Origin: Neomegalonema sp.
GTDB taxonomy: Bacteria; Pseudomonadota; Alphaproteobacteria; Rhodobacterales; Rhodobacteraceae
Length of the DNA stretch: 51,406 bases
NCBI GenBank assembly: GCA_022760355.1
Contig: JALEGB010000109.1
Coordinates: 1-51,406 of the forward strand
Direction: 5' to 3'
The translations under genes were made by a program, and so were the position numbers. Under the pieces are notes generated by a model. That model saw only the letters and a program-made list of their open reading frames with translations. It was not told where the DNA came from and did not search any database. Below are positions 8,370 through 16,377 of the stretch, one piece after another. Position 1 is the stretch's first letter, and the number at the start of each line of letters is the position of its first letter.

Positions 8370-8816
8370 ATGAGATGCTCGAAGATATTGGCGACGTCAG
8401 CCGTCATCGCGGCGACAACCTTGACCGCTTCGTCTGCGCTTGCTGAGGGCTGTTGGTCCCGAACCTACACCAAAGCGCATCTGCATAAGCATCCGAACCA
8501 GCAAGTGGTTTCGATGAAGCTCGAGTTTAAAGACAAGATTTTCAACGGCCACGCCGGATTGCTCAGCATTCGGCTGCGCAACGGCAAGCGCTATCATGCG
8601 TCGATCTCTTGCGACACAGCGAAGGGCGGCGTGTCGAAATGCGGAGTGGATTGCGATGGCGGTTTGTTCCAGGTCGCGCATCGGGCCAGCGATGGCGCCG
8701 TTTTGTTGCGGCCGGGGGGAAGCTTGGCTTTTAGCGAATGCGGCGGCGAGCCGGATTCGTTCTACTCTATGCCAAAGGACAAGGAGCACGCTGCTTTCCG
8801 GCTGTTTGCGTGTTGA
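8370..8816 (+). CDS. Small secreted Cys-containing protein, unknown family
   Basis: 148 residues from the ATG at 8370, which has GAGAGG 9 nt upstream. Residues 1-25 are a classic Sec signal peptide (MRCSKILATSAVIAA..., cleavage after SSALA), leaving about 123 residues with five Cys (CW at the mature N-terminus, SCDTAKG, KCGVDC, SEC and the final C). The spacing suggests disulfides in the periplasm. Sequence such as GKRYHASISCDT and FRLFAC is not from a family I can name. It lies downstream of the LysR gene on the same strand (77 bp gap) but has its own ribosome site. Confidence 0.7.
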   Translation: MRCSKILATSAVIAATTLTASSALAEGCWSRTYTKAHLHKHPNQQVVSMKLEFKDKIFNGHAGLLSIRLRNGKRYHASISCDTAKGGVSKCGVDCDGGLFQVAHRASDGAVLLRPGGSLAFSECGGEPDSFYSMPKDKEHAAFRLFAC

Positions 8817-8876
8817 GATAGCGCAGCGCGCTGAGCAGGAGCTGAATGCGCCAATGAAGCTGCTATGCATCTAGGC

Positions 8877-8902
8877 CGCCAGATTTTTGAGGTGGGGGCC
8901 TA
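8877..8902. repeat. Partial copy of repeat family B
   Basis: The stretch GCCAGATTTTTGAGG followed by a CCTA-type end matches, with substitutions, the second half of the 50-bp family B element found at 32698-32747 and 41483-41532. It lies in the short gap between the small secreted protein gene and the end of ccmE. Confidence 0.45.
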
Positions 8903-8974
8903 AATCCGTCTCTCGCCGGCGATCATGCGGCGGGCGCTGATCAGTAGCGGCGGCCGGCGCGCGCGGTCGCGGCG

Positions 8975-9472
8975 TTATTTGCCGTCGACCTTGATGCCGC
9001 GATCCTTCAGCGCCTCTTTCAGCTGCGGCGGCGTGTAGTTTTCGTCATGCTTCGCCAGCACGCGTTCGGCGCGCAAGAGGCCGTCTTTGCCGTCGCCTTC
9101 CCATTTCCCGTCCGCCACGACGCCTTCGCCTGGCTTGAACAGCGGCGGCAGCACGCCTTTGTAGACCACCGGCACCGTCTTGATCGAATCCGTGATCACA
9201 AAACGGATTTCCGCGCCCTCGCCATGTTTGACAGAGCCCTTTTCGACGAAGCCGCCGATGCGAAGCAGGTCGGTTTTGTCGATTTTCCCTGCGGCGTAGC
9301 GCTCATGGAAATCCGACGGCAGCATGAAGCGGTCCAGCCCAACGAGGGACAGCACGAGGGCCGCTGCGGCGACGAACAGCACCGCGGAAAAAATGATCAA
9401 CCGGGTGCGCCGGCGGCGGCGGGCGCCGACAAGGCGGCCGGCAGGGCGAGGGGCGTCGGCTTCGGCGGTCAT
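8975..9472 (-). CDS. ccmE: Cytochrome c-type biogenesis heme chaperone CcmE
   Basis: 165 residues. An Arg-rich cytoplasmic tip (about 18-24), one membrane anchor (about 25-45), then a periplasmic OB-fold domain. The signature LAKHDENYTPPQ is present: His142 is the residue that binds heme covalently and Tyr146 is the partner axial ligand. CcmE carries heme from CcmC to the CcmF/CcmH lyase. Family members are usually about 150-160 residues, so this is full length. It is transcribed toward ccmFH but separated from it by three unrelated genes. CcmI, CcmG and CcmABCD are not in the window. Confidence 0.96.
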   Translation of the reverse strand: MTAEADAPRPAGRLVGARRRRRTRLIIFSAVLFVAAAALVLSLVGLDRFMLPSDFHERYAAGKIDKTDLLRIGGFVEKGSVKHGEGAEIRFVITDSIKTVPVVYKGVLPPLFKPGEGVVADGKWEGDGKDGLLRAERVLAKHDENYTPPQLKEALKDRGIKVDGK

Positions 9473-9573
9473 GACAGGGCCTCGTGCTGCGGATGCTGAT
9501 GCGCGTCATTGCCTACCTAAGCGATGCGCTGCGTTCGCAAAAGCCCTGAAACGAGCCCAATTTGTCTCAGCGG

Positions 9574-9602
9574 GCTCTCCCCGCCGCGAGGGCGGGGAGA
9601 GC
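9574..9602 (-). terminator. Perfect 12-bp hairpin after the YihY gene
   Basis: GCTCTCCCCGCC at 9574-9585 pairs perfectly with GGCGGGGAGAGC at 9591-9602 across a 5-nt loop. It begins 20 bp beyond the stop codon of the YihY-family gene on the minus strand. There is no T tract, so it may be a dispersed palindrome or a weak terminator rather than a classic rho-independent one. Confidence 0.45.
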
Positions 9603-9621
9603 GAAGCGGAACGGAGATGTG

Positions 9622-10875
9622 TTATTCGCCTGGCGCAGGGGATGGCGTCGCTCCGCCACTGCGTTGGGCGCGGCGCTCAGCGCGACGGCGGGCGCGATCC
9701 TGTTTGCGCGCCAACTTGGCCGCTTTGCGCTGCGCCCGTTCTTCCCGCTCGCGTTTCAGCGCGTCGACGTGATGTTCCGGCTTCTCGCACGCGCCGCCGC
9801 CGCGCAGATAGTGCCACAGCCGCAGGAATTGCCGATCAGGAACGCTGTCTACCAGCACTTGGTAGGCCGGCTCCTTGGTTTCGTCGAAATCATCCTCGCG
9901 ATCGATCATCGGATGCGGCCATTTCGGTTCGCCGTTTTTGCCGATGGTCGCGATCGCGATATTGATCTGCGCGCCGAGGAAGATCATCGTCGCGGAAATG
10001 TAGAAGAACAGCAGCGTCGCCACGACCCCGGCGAGGGCGCCGTGGTTCTTGCCGAAATCAACCACTGTCCGCAGCGCGATCGAATAAACGACGGCGAAGC
10101 AGACCCACATGAACGCGCTCCACAGCACGCCGGGCACCAAGGGGATCTCAGCGGCGCGGATATCGTCGATCTCATCCTGCGCCCAGACATACAGCCGCCA
10201 GCGCTTTACGTAGCCGCGCGGCAGGGTGATATGGACGCCGAGCAGCAGCGTACAGAACACCGCGCCGACAAACAGGGCGAAGAACGCCACCAGCACGCCG
10301 CCAGCGATCGTGTCCGCGATGCCAATTGCGGAAGCGCCGCTGCGGATCAGGCCAAAAATATCGAAGCCGACGGTCAAGGTGACAAACAGGATCGAGGCGG
10401 CGACGAACAGCGAGGCGACGAAGATCGACAGCAGATAGGTCTGGGCCCGACGAAACACGACATTTCGTTTGTCGCGGGTGTCATAAGCCTCGTTAAAGCC
10501 GTTCCGAGCCGCTTCGAACGCGCTGGAGCCTGCATACAGGCCGATGACCGCCGTGATCACGATCGTGATGATGTTCGAGCTTGAGCCGACCATCTCAGGG
10601 TTGGGCGCAACACCTTGCACCACATTGACCATCAGCTCGGCCATCGGCTTCGGCACCAGCGCGCTGGCTTCGAGCGATTTGATCATCGATGCGAGGTGGA
10701 TCGCGGCGTTCGGATCGAACTGCATCGACAGCAGGATCGCACAGACGACGAAGGGGCCGAAGGACAGCAGCAGCGTGAAGGCCATGTGCCCTGAATAGAC
10801 CGCGTGGTCATCGTCCGCGAAGCGCCGCAGCGCCTCCATAAACACCGCATAGACGTACTTGATGCGACGAATCAT
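9622..10875 (-). CDS. YihY/BrkB family membrane protein
   Basis: 417 residues from the ATG at 10875 (GGAGG and GAGG just upstream); an earlier start would add an Arg-rich stretch unlike the family. The N-terminal block DDDHAVYSGHMAFTLLLSFGPFVV is the hallmark of YihY/BrkB proteins, once mistaken for RNase BN. Six hydrophobic segments follow, with the family ITLPRGYVKRWRLYVWAQ and IAATIGKNGEP-like region at the end. The last 60 residues are a very basic tail (repeats of KRER, ARRRAERRAQR), cytoplasmic if the topology is standard. Function unknown. It stands alone between ccmE and argC. Confidence 0.88.
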   Translation of the reverse strand: MIRRIKYVYAVFMEALRRFADDDHAVYSGHMAFTLLLSFGPFVVCAILLSMQFDPNAAIHLASMIKSLEASALVPKPMAELMVNVVQGVAPNPEMVGSSSNIITIVITAVIGLYAGSSAFEAARNGFNEAYDTRDKRNVVFRRAQTYLLSIFVASLFVAASILFVTLTVGFDIFGLIRSGASAIGIADTIAGGVLVAFFALFVGAVFCTLLLGVHITLPRGYVKRWRLYVWAQDEIDDIRAAEIPLVPGVLWSAFMWVCFAVVYSIALRTVVDFGKNHGALAGVVATLLFFYISATMIFLGAQINIAIATIGKNGEPKWPHPMIDREDDFDETKEPAYQVLVDSVPDRQFLRLWHYLRGGGACEKPEHHVDALKREREERAQRKAAKLARKQDRARRRAERRAQRSGGATPSPAPGE

Positions 10876-11093
10876 TTGGCCTCGCGCCTCCGTTCCTAGA
10901 TCCCGCGCCTGGATATTGCCGCCTGTCGCTGCCGCGCGCCGGGCGGGCTTACCGCGCATTCCATGCTGTCTCATAGCGGAAATGGCGCCAAATTATGGTT
11001 TCTTGAGATCTTGAAACCTCAAGAACCCGCCTTCAGACGGCAAAAAACTTGCGGCTCTATGGTGGCGGTTCCGGCGTCCGCCATGCGAAAGGC

Positions 11094-11177
11094 GGGCCCT
11101 GCTCAGGAAAGAGCGGGACCCTGTCAAGGAAAGAGGGGGCCCTGTTAAGGAAAGAGGGGGCCCTGTTAAGGAAAGAG
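11094..11177. repeat. 21-bp tandem repeat, four units
   Basis: Four head-to-tail units of 21 bp: 11094-11114, 11115-11135, 11136-11156 and 11157-11177. The consensus is GGGGCCCTGTTAAGGAAAGAG. The last two units are identical, the first two have a few changes. The final unit covers the stop codon and last three codons of argC (on the minus strand), so copy-number change could alter the argC 3-prime end. No spacers, so it is not CRISPR. Confidence 0.9.
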
Positions 11178-12188
11178 GGGGGCTTGGCGCAGGCCGGTCG
11201 TCTCCTCCAGCCCCAGCATAATGTTCGCGTTCTGAAGCGCTTGGCCCGACGCGCCGCGGACGAGATTGTCCAAAGCGGAAATCACGATCGATCGCCCAGG
11301 CGCTCGATCGGCGACGACGCCGATATGGGCGAAGTTAGAGCCGCGCACATGACGGGTCTGGGGCGCGACGCCGAGTGGTTTGACATGGACGAAATACTCG
11401 TCCTGATAGCGCGCGCTCAGGGAGGAGTGAATCTCCGCGGCGTCGCCATGGACATAGATCGTCGCCAATATGCCCCGGTTTTGGGGCAGCAGATGCGGCG
11501 TGAAGCTTGGCCGAACCTCGACGCCCGCCGCCTTCGAGCATTCCTGGTCGATTTCCGCGACATGGCGATGTCCGCCGACCCCGTAGGCGGCGAAGCCTTC
11601 GGAGACTTCGCAGAACAGGCTGGTTTCTTTCAGCCCGCGCCCGGCGCCGGAAACGCCTGACGCCGCGTCGATGATGATCGGATCCGGCGCAATCGCCTTG
11701 GCTTCCAACAGCGGCAGCAGCGGCAGCAGCGAGGTCGCGACATAGCAGCCGGTGTTGGCGACAAGCCGCGCTTTGGCGATCTGCTCCCGATACATTTCCG
11801 GCAGGCCGTAGACGACCTCCTTTTGCAGCTCCAGCGCCTGATGCGCGCCGCCATACCAGCGTTCATACTCGGCAGGATCCTCGAGCCGAAAATCAGCGGA
11901 GAGATCAACGATTTTCAACCGTTCAGGCAGCGCCTTAAGCACTTGTTGCGTGGTGGCGTGAGGCAGCGCGCAGAACACGAGATCGACGCCGCTCCAATCG
12001 ACCTGATCGAGCCTGATCAAGGTGGGCAGATCGATATGGGCGAGATGCGGGAAAGCGTCCGCCATGCTCGATCCGGCTTTTCGATCCGCCGTCAGCGCCG
12101 CGATCGAAATGTTTGGATGTCCGTCGATCAGCCGAACCAACTCCGCGCCGGTATAGCCGCTAGCGCCCAAAATTGCCGCTTTGATCAT
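11166..12188 (-). CDS. argC: N-acetyl-gamma-glutamyl-phosphate reductase
   Basis: 340 residues. ArgC reduces N-acetylglutamyl phosphate to the semialdehyde with NADPH, step three of arginine synthesis. N-terminal Rossmann motif [13 protein letters not shown]; catalytic Cys148 in the [13 protein letters not shown] block; [13 protein letters not shown] and [12 protein letters not shown] are the standard downstream motifs. Length matches the family's longer (about 340) type. The last residues (APLFP) are encoded inside the 21-bp tandem repeat. A DUF1127 gene ends 29 bp upstream on the same strand. Confidence 0.97.
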   Translation of the reverse strand: MIKAAILGASGYTGAELVRLIDGHPNISIAALTADRKAGSSMADAFPHLAHIDLPTLIRLDQVDWSGVDLVFCALPHATTQQVLKALPERLKIVDLSADFRLEDPAEYERWYGGAHQALELQKEVVYGLPEMYREQIAKARLVANTGCYVATSLLPLLPLLEAKAIAPDPIIIDAASGVSGAGRGLKETSLFCEVSEGFAAYGVGGHRHVAEIDQECSKAAGVEVRPSFTPHLLPQNRGILATIYVHGDAAEIHSSLSARYQDEYFVHVKPLGVAPQTRHVRGSNFAHIGVVADRAPGRSIVISALDNLVRGASGQALQNANIMLGLEETTGLRQAPLFP

Positions 12189-12217
12189 CTTGCTTCTCGC
12201 CAGTGTCGTTGGCGCGC

Positions 12218-12514
12218 CTAGGCGCGCCAGAAAGGTTTCGCCGCTTCACGTTGCGCGTCCTCGCGCGTCATGCCGCAATCTGCAAGCACCGAGTCGGGTT
12301 GGGCAAGCAGTTCGAAGCGCAGCGCGGCGCGATGGCGTGCGCGGGCGCGCCAGAGGCGAAGCCGTGCGAGCAAGCCTGCGGCCACGCGCGCCTCTGGTTC
12401 AACTTTTTGTGCGTTTTTCTCACATGGCGCGGTTCGTGCGACCGTGCGTGCCCGCCGGTTGATCGCCAGAGTTTCACGACTGCGGGCAAAATCGTCGAGA
12501 TAAATTATCGCCAT
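12218..12514 (-). CDS. DUF1127 family small basic protein (YjiS-like)
   Basis: 98 residues from the ATG at 12514, which has GAGGAG 7 nt upstream. The C-terminal half shows the DUF1127 pattern: a basic amphipathic helix ([19 protein letters not shown]), a [13 protein letters not shown] turn, and the AAKPFWR end that is common in alphaproteobacteria. Small DUF1127 proteins bind RNA or act in stress and metabolic adjustment in some alphaproteobacteria; the role here is not shown. It is divergent from a LysR gene. Confidence 0.85.
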   Translation of the reverse strand: MAIIYLDDFARSRETLAINRRARTVARTAPCEKNAQKVEPEARVAAGLLARLRLWRARARHRAALRFELLAQPDSVLADCGMTREDAQREAAKPFWRA

Positions 12515-12608
12515 TGCGTTGCTCCTCACTTGTGGAGCTCACCTTTGGCGGATTAGTGTAGCCAGGAAAAACTAGAAATTTTCGCCTTTATGTGAGGGTT
12601 TGGAACCT

Positions 12609-13535
12609 ATGCGGCGACTTCCTCCTCTGACGGCGCTGCCGGCGTTTGAAGCAACGGCTCGGCTCGGTTCAGTAACTGCCGCGGCCGAGGAGCTGGGCCG
12701 AACCCATGGCGCCGTCAGCAAACAGATTAAACATCTCAGCGAAGATCTCGGCGTCGAGCTGTTTGAGAAGGATGGCGTCGGGCTGAAGCTGACGCGCGAG
12801 GGCGCTCGATTGCGGGATGTCTGCGGGCCGCTTCTGGACCAGCTCAGCGCGACATGGCAGGCGCTGGCGCCGGACGCTAATCCGCTGCGGCTCAGCATCG
12901 GCGTCAGCGCGACCTTCGCAATGCGTTGGCTGACGCCGCGCCTGCCGCAATTCTACGCGCAAATTCCTGGCGCTGAGGTCGATTTGCGAATGGCGGGGCG
13001 CAGCCGGCTCAGCGAAGAGGATGTCGACGCCGTGTTGACCTATGATCGGCTGAATTGGGCGTTTAGTGGCGAGAAGTTGCCCAGCGCCCGCGGGAAACAC
13101 TACTCGGAGCGGGCGGCGAAACGGATTTTAGGCGATGTCGCCTTTGGGCCGGTTTGCGCGGCGAACTATCCGATTGAGCTGTTTGATGGCGGCGCCCGCG
13201 CAGCGACTGGCGTTCACGTGGATGGGGGGCCTCGATCATGGGAAACCTGGTCCGTGCTGACGGATCTGGCCTTCGAGTTCGAAACATCGACTAAATTTCC
13301 CCATACTTTTCTGGGGCTTGAAGCCGCAGCGGCTGGGATGGGCGTGGCGATGGCGGAGCGTCGCCTGGTAGAACAGGATCTGGCCGAGGGGCGCTTGATT
13401 GCGCCGTTGGGGTTTTCGGTCATCCCTGACGGCTTTGGAGCCCATATCTCCAAACGGTCGATCCGGCGCAGGATCGTCAATGAGTTTCTCGACTGGGTGG
13501 AGCGTCTTGCGGCCGAAAACGTCGAGGGGGCGTGA
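12609..13535 (+). CDS. LysR-family regulator, GcvA-like
   Basis: 308 residues from ATG at 12609 (GAGGG 10 nt upstream; the TTG at 12600 is too close to that site). It starts MRRLPPLTALPAFEATARLGS, the typical opening of GcvA-type LysR proteins, with HTH residues THGAVSKQIKHLSEDLGVELF. The effector domain includes MRWLTPRLPQFY and a C-terminal SVIPDGFGAHI stretch. It is divergent from the DUF1127 gene, with 94 bp between the starts, an arrangement repeatedly seen for DUF1127 genes, so that gene is the likely target. CCTCAC near 12526 and GTGAGG at 12593 form a widely spaced inverted pair in the gap. Confidence 0.9.
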   Translation: MRRLPPLTALPAFEATARLGSVTAAAEELGRTHGAVSKQIKHLSEDLGVELFEKDGVGLKLTREGARLRDVCGPLLDQLSATWQALAPDANPLRLSIGVSATFAMRWLTPRLPQFYAQIPGAEVDLRMAGRSRLSEEDVDAVLTYDRLNWAFSGEKLPSARGKHYSERAAKRILGDVAFGPVCAANYPIELFDGGARAATGVHVDGGPRSWETWSVLTDLAFEFETSTKFPHTFLGLEAAAAGMGVAMAERRLVEQDLAEGRLIAPLGFSVIPDGFGAHISKRSIRRRIVNEFLDWVERLAAENVEGA

Positions 13536-13544
13536 ACCGCGCGG

Positions 13545-14192
13545 TCAAGCGCTTTGGGCCCGACGCTCCGCAGCGCGCCCGCCCCATTCGCGCAGCAACG
13601 CGTCAAGGGCGGCGGCGCTGCGATCGCGATCCGCCCAGCCGAGCGTAATCTCGCCCCCATACATGTCGCGGTTCCAAGCCAGCACGCCCGCAAGCTCACG
13701 CCAACTCGCTCCTGCGGCGGCGTTAAGCTCTGGATGCGCGCCTAAGGACGCGACGCTGGCGGCGCCGGCGAAGCGTTGCAGCCAGCGCATTTGCGATGCG
13801 GCTTCGCGCGCTTCCGCTTCGGAGAATTGCGCGACATACGCCTCCGGAGCCGCGAGCGTAATGACGTTAAACTTCTGATTGCCGACCGCGTAGACGCCGA
13901 GCGCTTCGATATCGCGCCAAGCGGCGAGTTTGGGGCTGCGCCCGGCGCCGTATATCCAGAGCCCTTCCGCCGTCAGGCGCAGCCCGCGCCGCCCGCCTCG
14001 GACAAGAAATTGGGTAAAGCGAATAAGAACGAAGCCGAAAAAGCCGACGCTCAACACCCCGATCACCAGCGCATCGACACCGCGATCGGACAAGAATATC
14101 GCCCATAGCCCGAGGAGAACGAAGCCGACGCAGCCAAGCATGGCCAGGCCCAAATAAAAGCGGTTCGGGCGGATCTCAATTGCTGCGTCCAT
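13545..14192 (-). CDS. STM3941-like membrane protein with PH-like domain
   Basis: 215 residues from ATG at 14192 (AGGGA 9 nt upstream). Two membrane helices at about residues 13-33 and 42-60 are followed by a soluble domain with the pattern LRLTAEGLWIYGAGRSPKLAAWRDI, as in bacterial PH-like domains of the STM3941 group. The remainder is Ala-rich. Function unknown. It begins 25 bp after the end of murI on the same strand and may be co-transcribed with it. Its stop is 9 bp from that of the convergent LysR gene. Confidence 0.65.
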   Translation of the reverse strand: MDAAIEIRPNRFYLGLAMLGCVGFVLLGLWAIFLSDRGVDALVIGVLSVGFFGFVLIRFTQFLVRGGRRGLRLTAEGLWIYGAGRSPKLAAWRDIEALGVYAVGNQKFNVITLAAPEAYVAQFSEAEAREAASQMRWLQRFAGAASVASLGAHPELNAAAGASWRELAGVLAWNRDMYGGEITLGWADRDRSAAALDALLREWGGRAAERRAQSA

Positions 14193-14217
14193 AGCGAGGA
14201 TCCCTTGAGGCGGCGGC

Positions 14218-15048
14218 CTAAACCGCTTGAAAGGCCGCCTGTTCGCCAAAGAACCGGGCTGCAATTTCGGTCGTTCTGGACGCGTTTCCAGTTGTAAGGA
14301 GCCGGAGATCCGCGTTCAAATCTTCAAATTCCGGCTTGCGCTCCAGATACCGCGCGAGGCTGCCTGCAGTGATTACGGGTTGGCTGAAAATTGGAATCTC
14401 CAGCGGCAGCGCCGCGCGAAAGGCGCGGAAGGCGAGCGGATAATGCGTGCAGCCCAGCACCGCCGCCGCCGGGCCTGGCGCGACGCGGCCCAGCGCCTCA
14501 GCGGCGTATTGCGCGGCCAGGCCCGCCGCCGCGGCTTCGTCGCCCGCCTCTACGGCGTCCGCGAGGCCCGGGCATGCGACGGATATCGGCGTCAGCCCCA
14601 CGGCGCGTTTCTGCAGCTCTTCCTCGAATGCGCCATTCGCGACGGTTGCCGGCGTCGCGAAAAACAGCACGGAGCGGGCCCCGCCTGGCGCGTCCGTTGG
14701 CGGCCCTTGATCCGTCCACCGCCGACCGATCAGCGCCTCGATCACGGGCACAAACACCCCGAGCACCCGTCGCCCTGGCGCCCTTTCAGGCAACCAATCC
14801 TGCTGCAGGGGGCGCAGCGCGATTGCTGAAGCGGTGTTGCAGGCCAGGATCACCAGATCGCAGCCTTCGTCAAACAAGCGGTCGACCCCGGCTTTGGTCA
14901 AGGCGCGGACTTCGTCAGGCGGCCGAACGCCATAGGGGGCGTTTTGCTGATCGCCAAAATACACGAAGCTCTGGGCGGGGGCGGCGTCGCGCAGGGCGCG
15001 CAACACGGTCAAGCCGCCGATACCGCTGTCGAAAACGCCGATCGGCAT
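14218..15048 (-). CDS. murI: Glutamate racemase
   Basis: 276 residues. MurI makes D-glutamate for peptidoglycan by a two-base Cys mechanism. Both catalytic Cys are present: Cys70 in ILACNTASA and Cys200 in VLGCTHYPL, with the N-terminal FDSGIGGLTVLR (Asp7, Ser8) and the YFGDQQNAPYG loop. Length is normal. It lies upstream of the STM3941-like gene. Confidence 0.96.
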   Translation of the reverse strand: MPIGVFDSGIGGLTVLRALRDAAPAQSFVYFGDQQNAPYGVRPPDEVRALTKAGVDRLFDEGCDLVILACNTASAIALRPLQQDWLPERAPGRRVLGVFVPVIEALIGRRWTDQGPPTDAPGGARSVLFFATPATVANGAFEEELQKRAVGLTPISVACPGLADAVEAGDEAAAAGLAAQYAAEALGRVAPGPAAAVLGCTHYPLAFRAFRAALPLEIPIFSQPVITAGSLARYLERKPEFEDLNADLRLLTTGNASRTTEIAARFFGEQAAFQAV

Positions 15049-15105
15049 GCGTGCGCCCCCTTACACTCTGCGTCCCCGAGGCCACCGGCCCCTAGCGCCG
15101 CGGCC

Positions 15106-15999
15106 TCACCATTGTTTGCCAATTTCGGCGCGCCGAATCGGCGTTGGCGAAAGGCTGTACGTATGTTCGCGGAGAAAAGCCATCAGCCCGCGCGCATCGC
15201 CTTTATAGCCGTCAATCACCGCTTGCGGAATGGGCGCCCCGATCACAGCGCGGACGGGCGCGCCAACACGTTTTTCAAACTCAGAAAGGAGAAGCGCCAG
15301 CCGTAAGGAGTCCGAGACATGGCTGGCGATTTGAAACAGTCGGCTGTTGCGCCCGTCGAAAAACATTGGGGACACTTTCGCGCCCGACTGCTGGATCAGC
15401 TTCGCGGTGAAGGTCTTCCACTCCGGGTCAAACGGGGCGGTGTAGAAGCGTTTGCCAGTCGAGACGGCGCCGCCGGGGAATACGCCGATGCAGCCGCCCT
15501 TTTTCAGATAGCTCAGCGCCTCTTTCCGCGTCTCGATGTTCAGTTTCATCGCTTCGCGGGTTTCGGCGAAATCGATTGGTAAAATATGAGGTTCGATTTC
15601 AGGCGCTTTGACGAACACTGAGTTGGCGAGGATCTTAAAGTCCTTGCGCGCTTGGGCCATGATCAGGCCGAAGGTCAGCCCGTCCAATATGCCAAAGGGA
15701 TGATTGGCCACGCAGACAAGCGGTCCGTCAGGCGGGATATTGGCCAGCCCCGGGCCCGGCAGGTCCAGCGTGACGCGGTACCGGCGGCACATCACCTCCC
15801 AAAAACTGTAACCCTGCTCGATCTCGCGCTGATAGTCCGCCGCGAGCCGAAGCAGTCTTGGGCGGCCGGTCAGATTCTCAATGCTCTTGATCATCGCGCG
15901 CCCAGCCCGCGTGCGTGCGCCGGACGCGTAGGTAATCGTCTCCGGGCCGCCGGGATCCAGCTGGCCGGACGGGAGCGGGGTCGGTGTGGACACGGACAT
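15106..15999 (-). CDS. Lysophospholipid acyltransferase family protein (PlsC-like)
   Basis: 297 residues from ATG at 15999 (GAGGAGA 11 nt upstream); the frame is open further upstream but the extra sequence is basic and unlike the family. The acyltransferase motif is NHPFGILDG, with the catalytic His and Asp, and a later FPGGAVST block corresponds to the FP-G glycerophosphate-binding motif. This subgroup lacks obvious membrane helices and is related to ornithine-lipid and hemolysin-like acyltransferases. It probably acylates a lipid or lipid precursor at the membrane; the substrate cannot be read from sequence. It follows murI upstream on the same strand with a 57-bp gap. Confidence 0.82.
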   Translation of the reverse strand: MSVSTPTPLPSGQLDPGGPETITYASGARTRAGRAMIKSIENLTGRPRLLRLAADYQREIEQGYSFWEVMCRRYRVTLDLPGPGLANIPPDGPLVCVANHPFGILDGLTFGLIMAQARKDFKILANSVFVKAPEIEPHILPIDFAETREAMKLNIETRKEALSYLKKGGCIGVFPGGAVSTGKRFYTAPFDPEWKTFTAKLIQQSGAKVSPMFFDGRNSRLFQIASHVSDSLRLALLLSEFEKRVGAPVRAVIGAPIPQAVIDGYKGDARGLMAFLREHTYSLSPTPIRRAEIGKQW

Positions 16000-16377
16000 G
16001 CGCCGCAGCTTCTCCTCTGAGGCGAGCGCGCATGGCGAGGGCTGGCGCGCATCGGCCGAAACTATTCCGACATAACCTAGAGCCGTTGTCGGAAGGTGAG
16101 CGCTTATAGTTGCGCGTCGATCATGATCCAAGCGTTTGCCGTGGTTTTCCGATCGTCCCACAACGCTTTTCGGGGCGGCGGCGCCCAATATGAGCTGGCT
16201 GCGCAGCGAATTTAACGGACGTCGCCTTGACCTCGCCATCTATGGTTGGACAGATCGCCCGCGCTCAGGGGCGCCAATGCGGCGTGTAAGGGCGCCGCGC
16301 ATAAGGGGCGGAGAATGTCATGATGGAGCGCAAGGCGCATTGCCGGCGCAGATGAAAATGCTCAGGGGGGTAGGGCG
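16000..16377. other. Intergenic region, divergent promoters, no gene seen
   Basis: 378 bp between the divergent acyltransferase and M48 peptidase genes. I see no conserved reading frame, RNA hairpin with T tract, or repeat. The reading frame of the acyltransferase remains open upstream to 16239, which leaves a longer N-terminus formally possible. Promoters for both genes presumably lie here. Confidence 0.5.

Noticed and set aside
11094-11177. CRISPR array
   Set aside because: Units are directly adjacent with no spacers; it is a simple tandem repeat.
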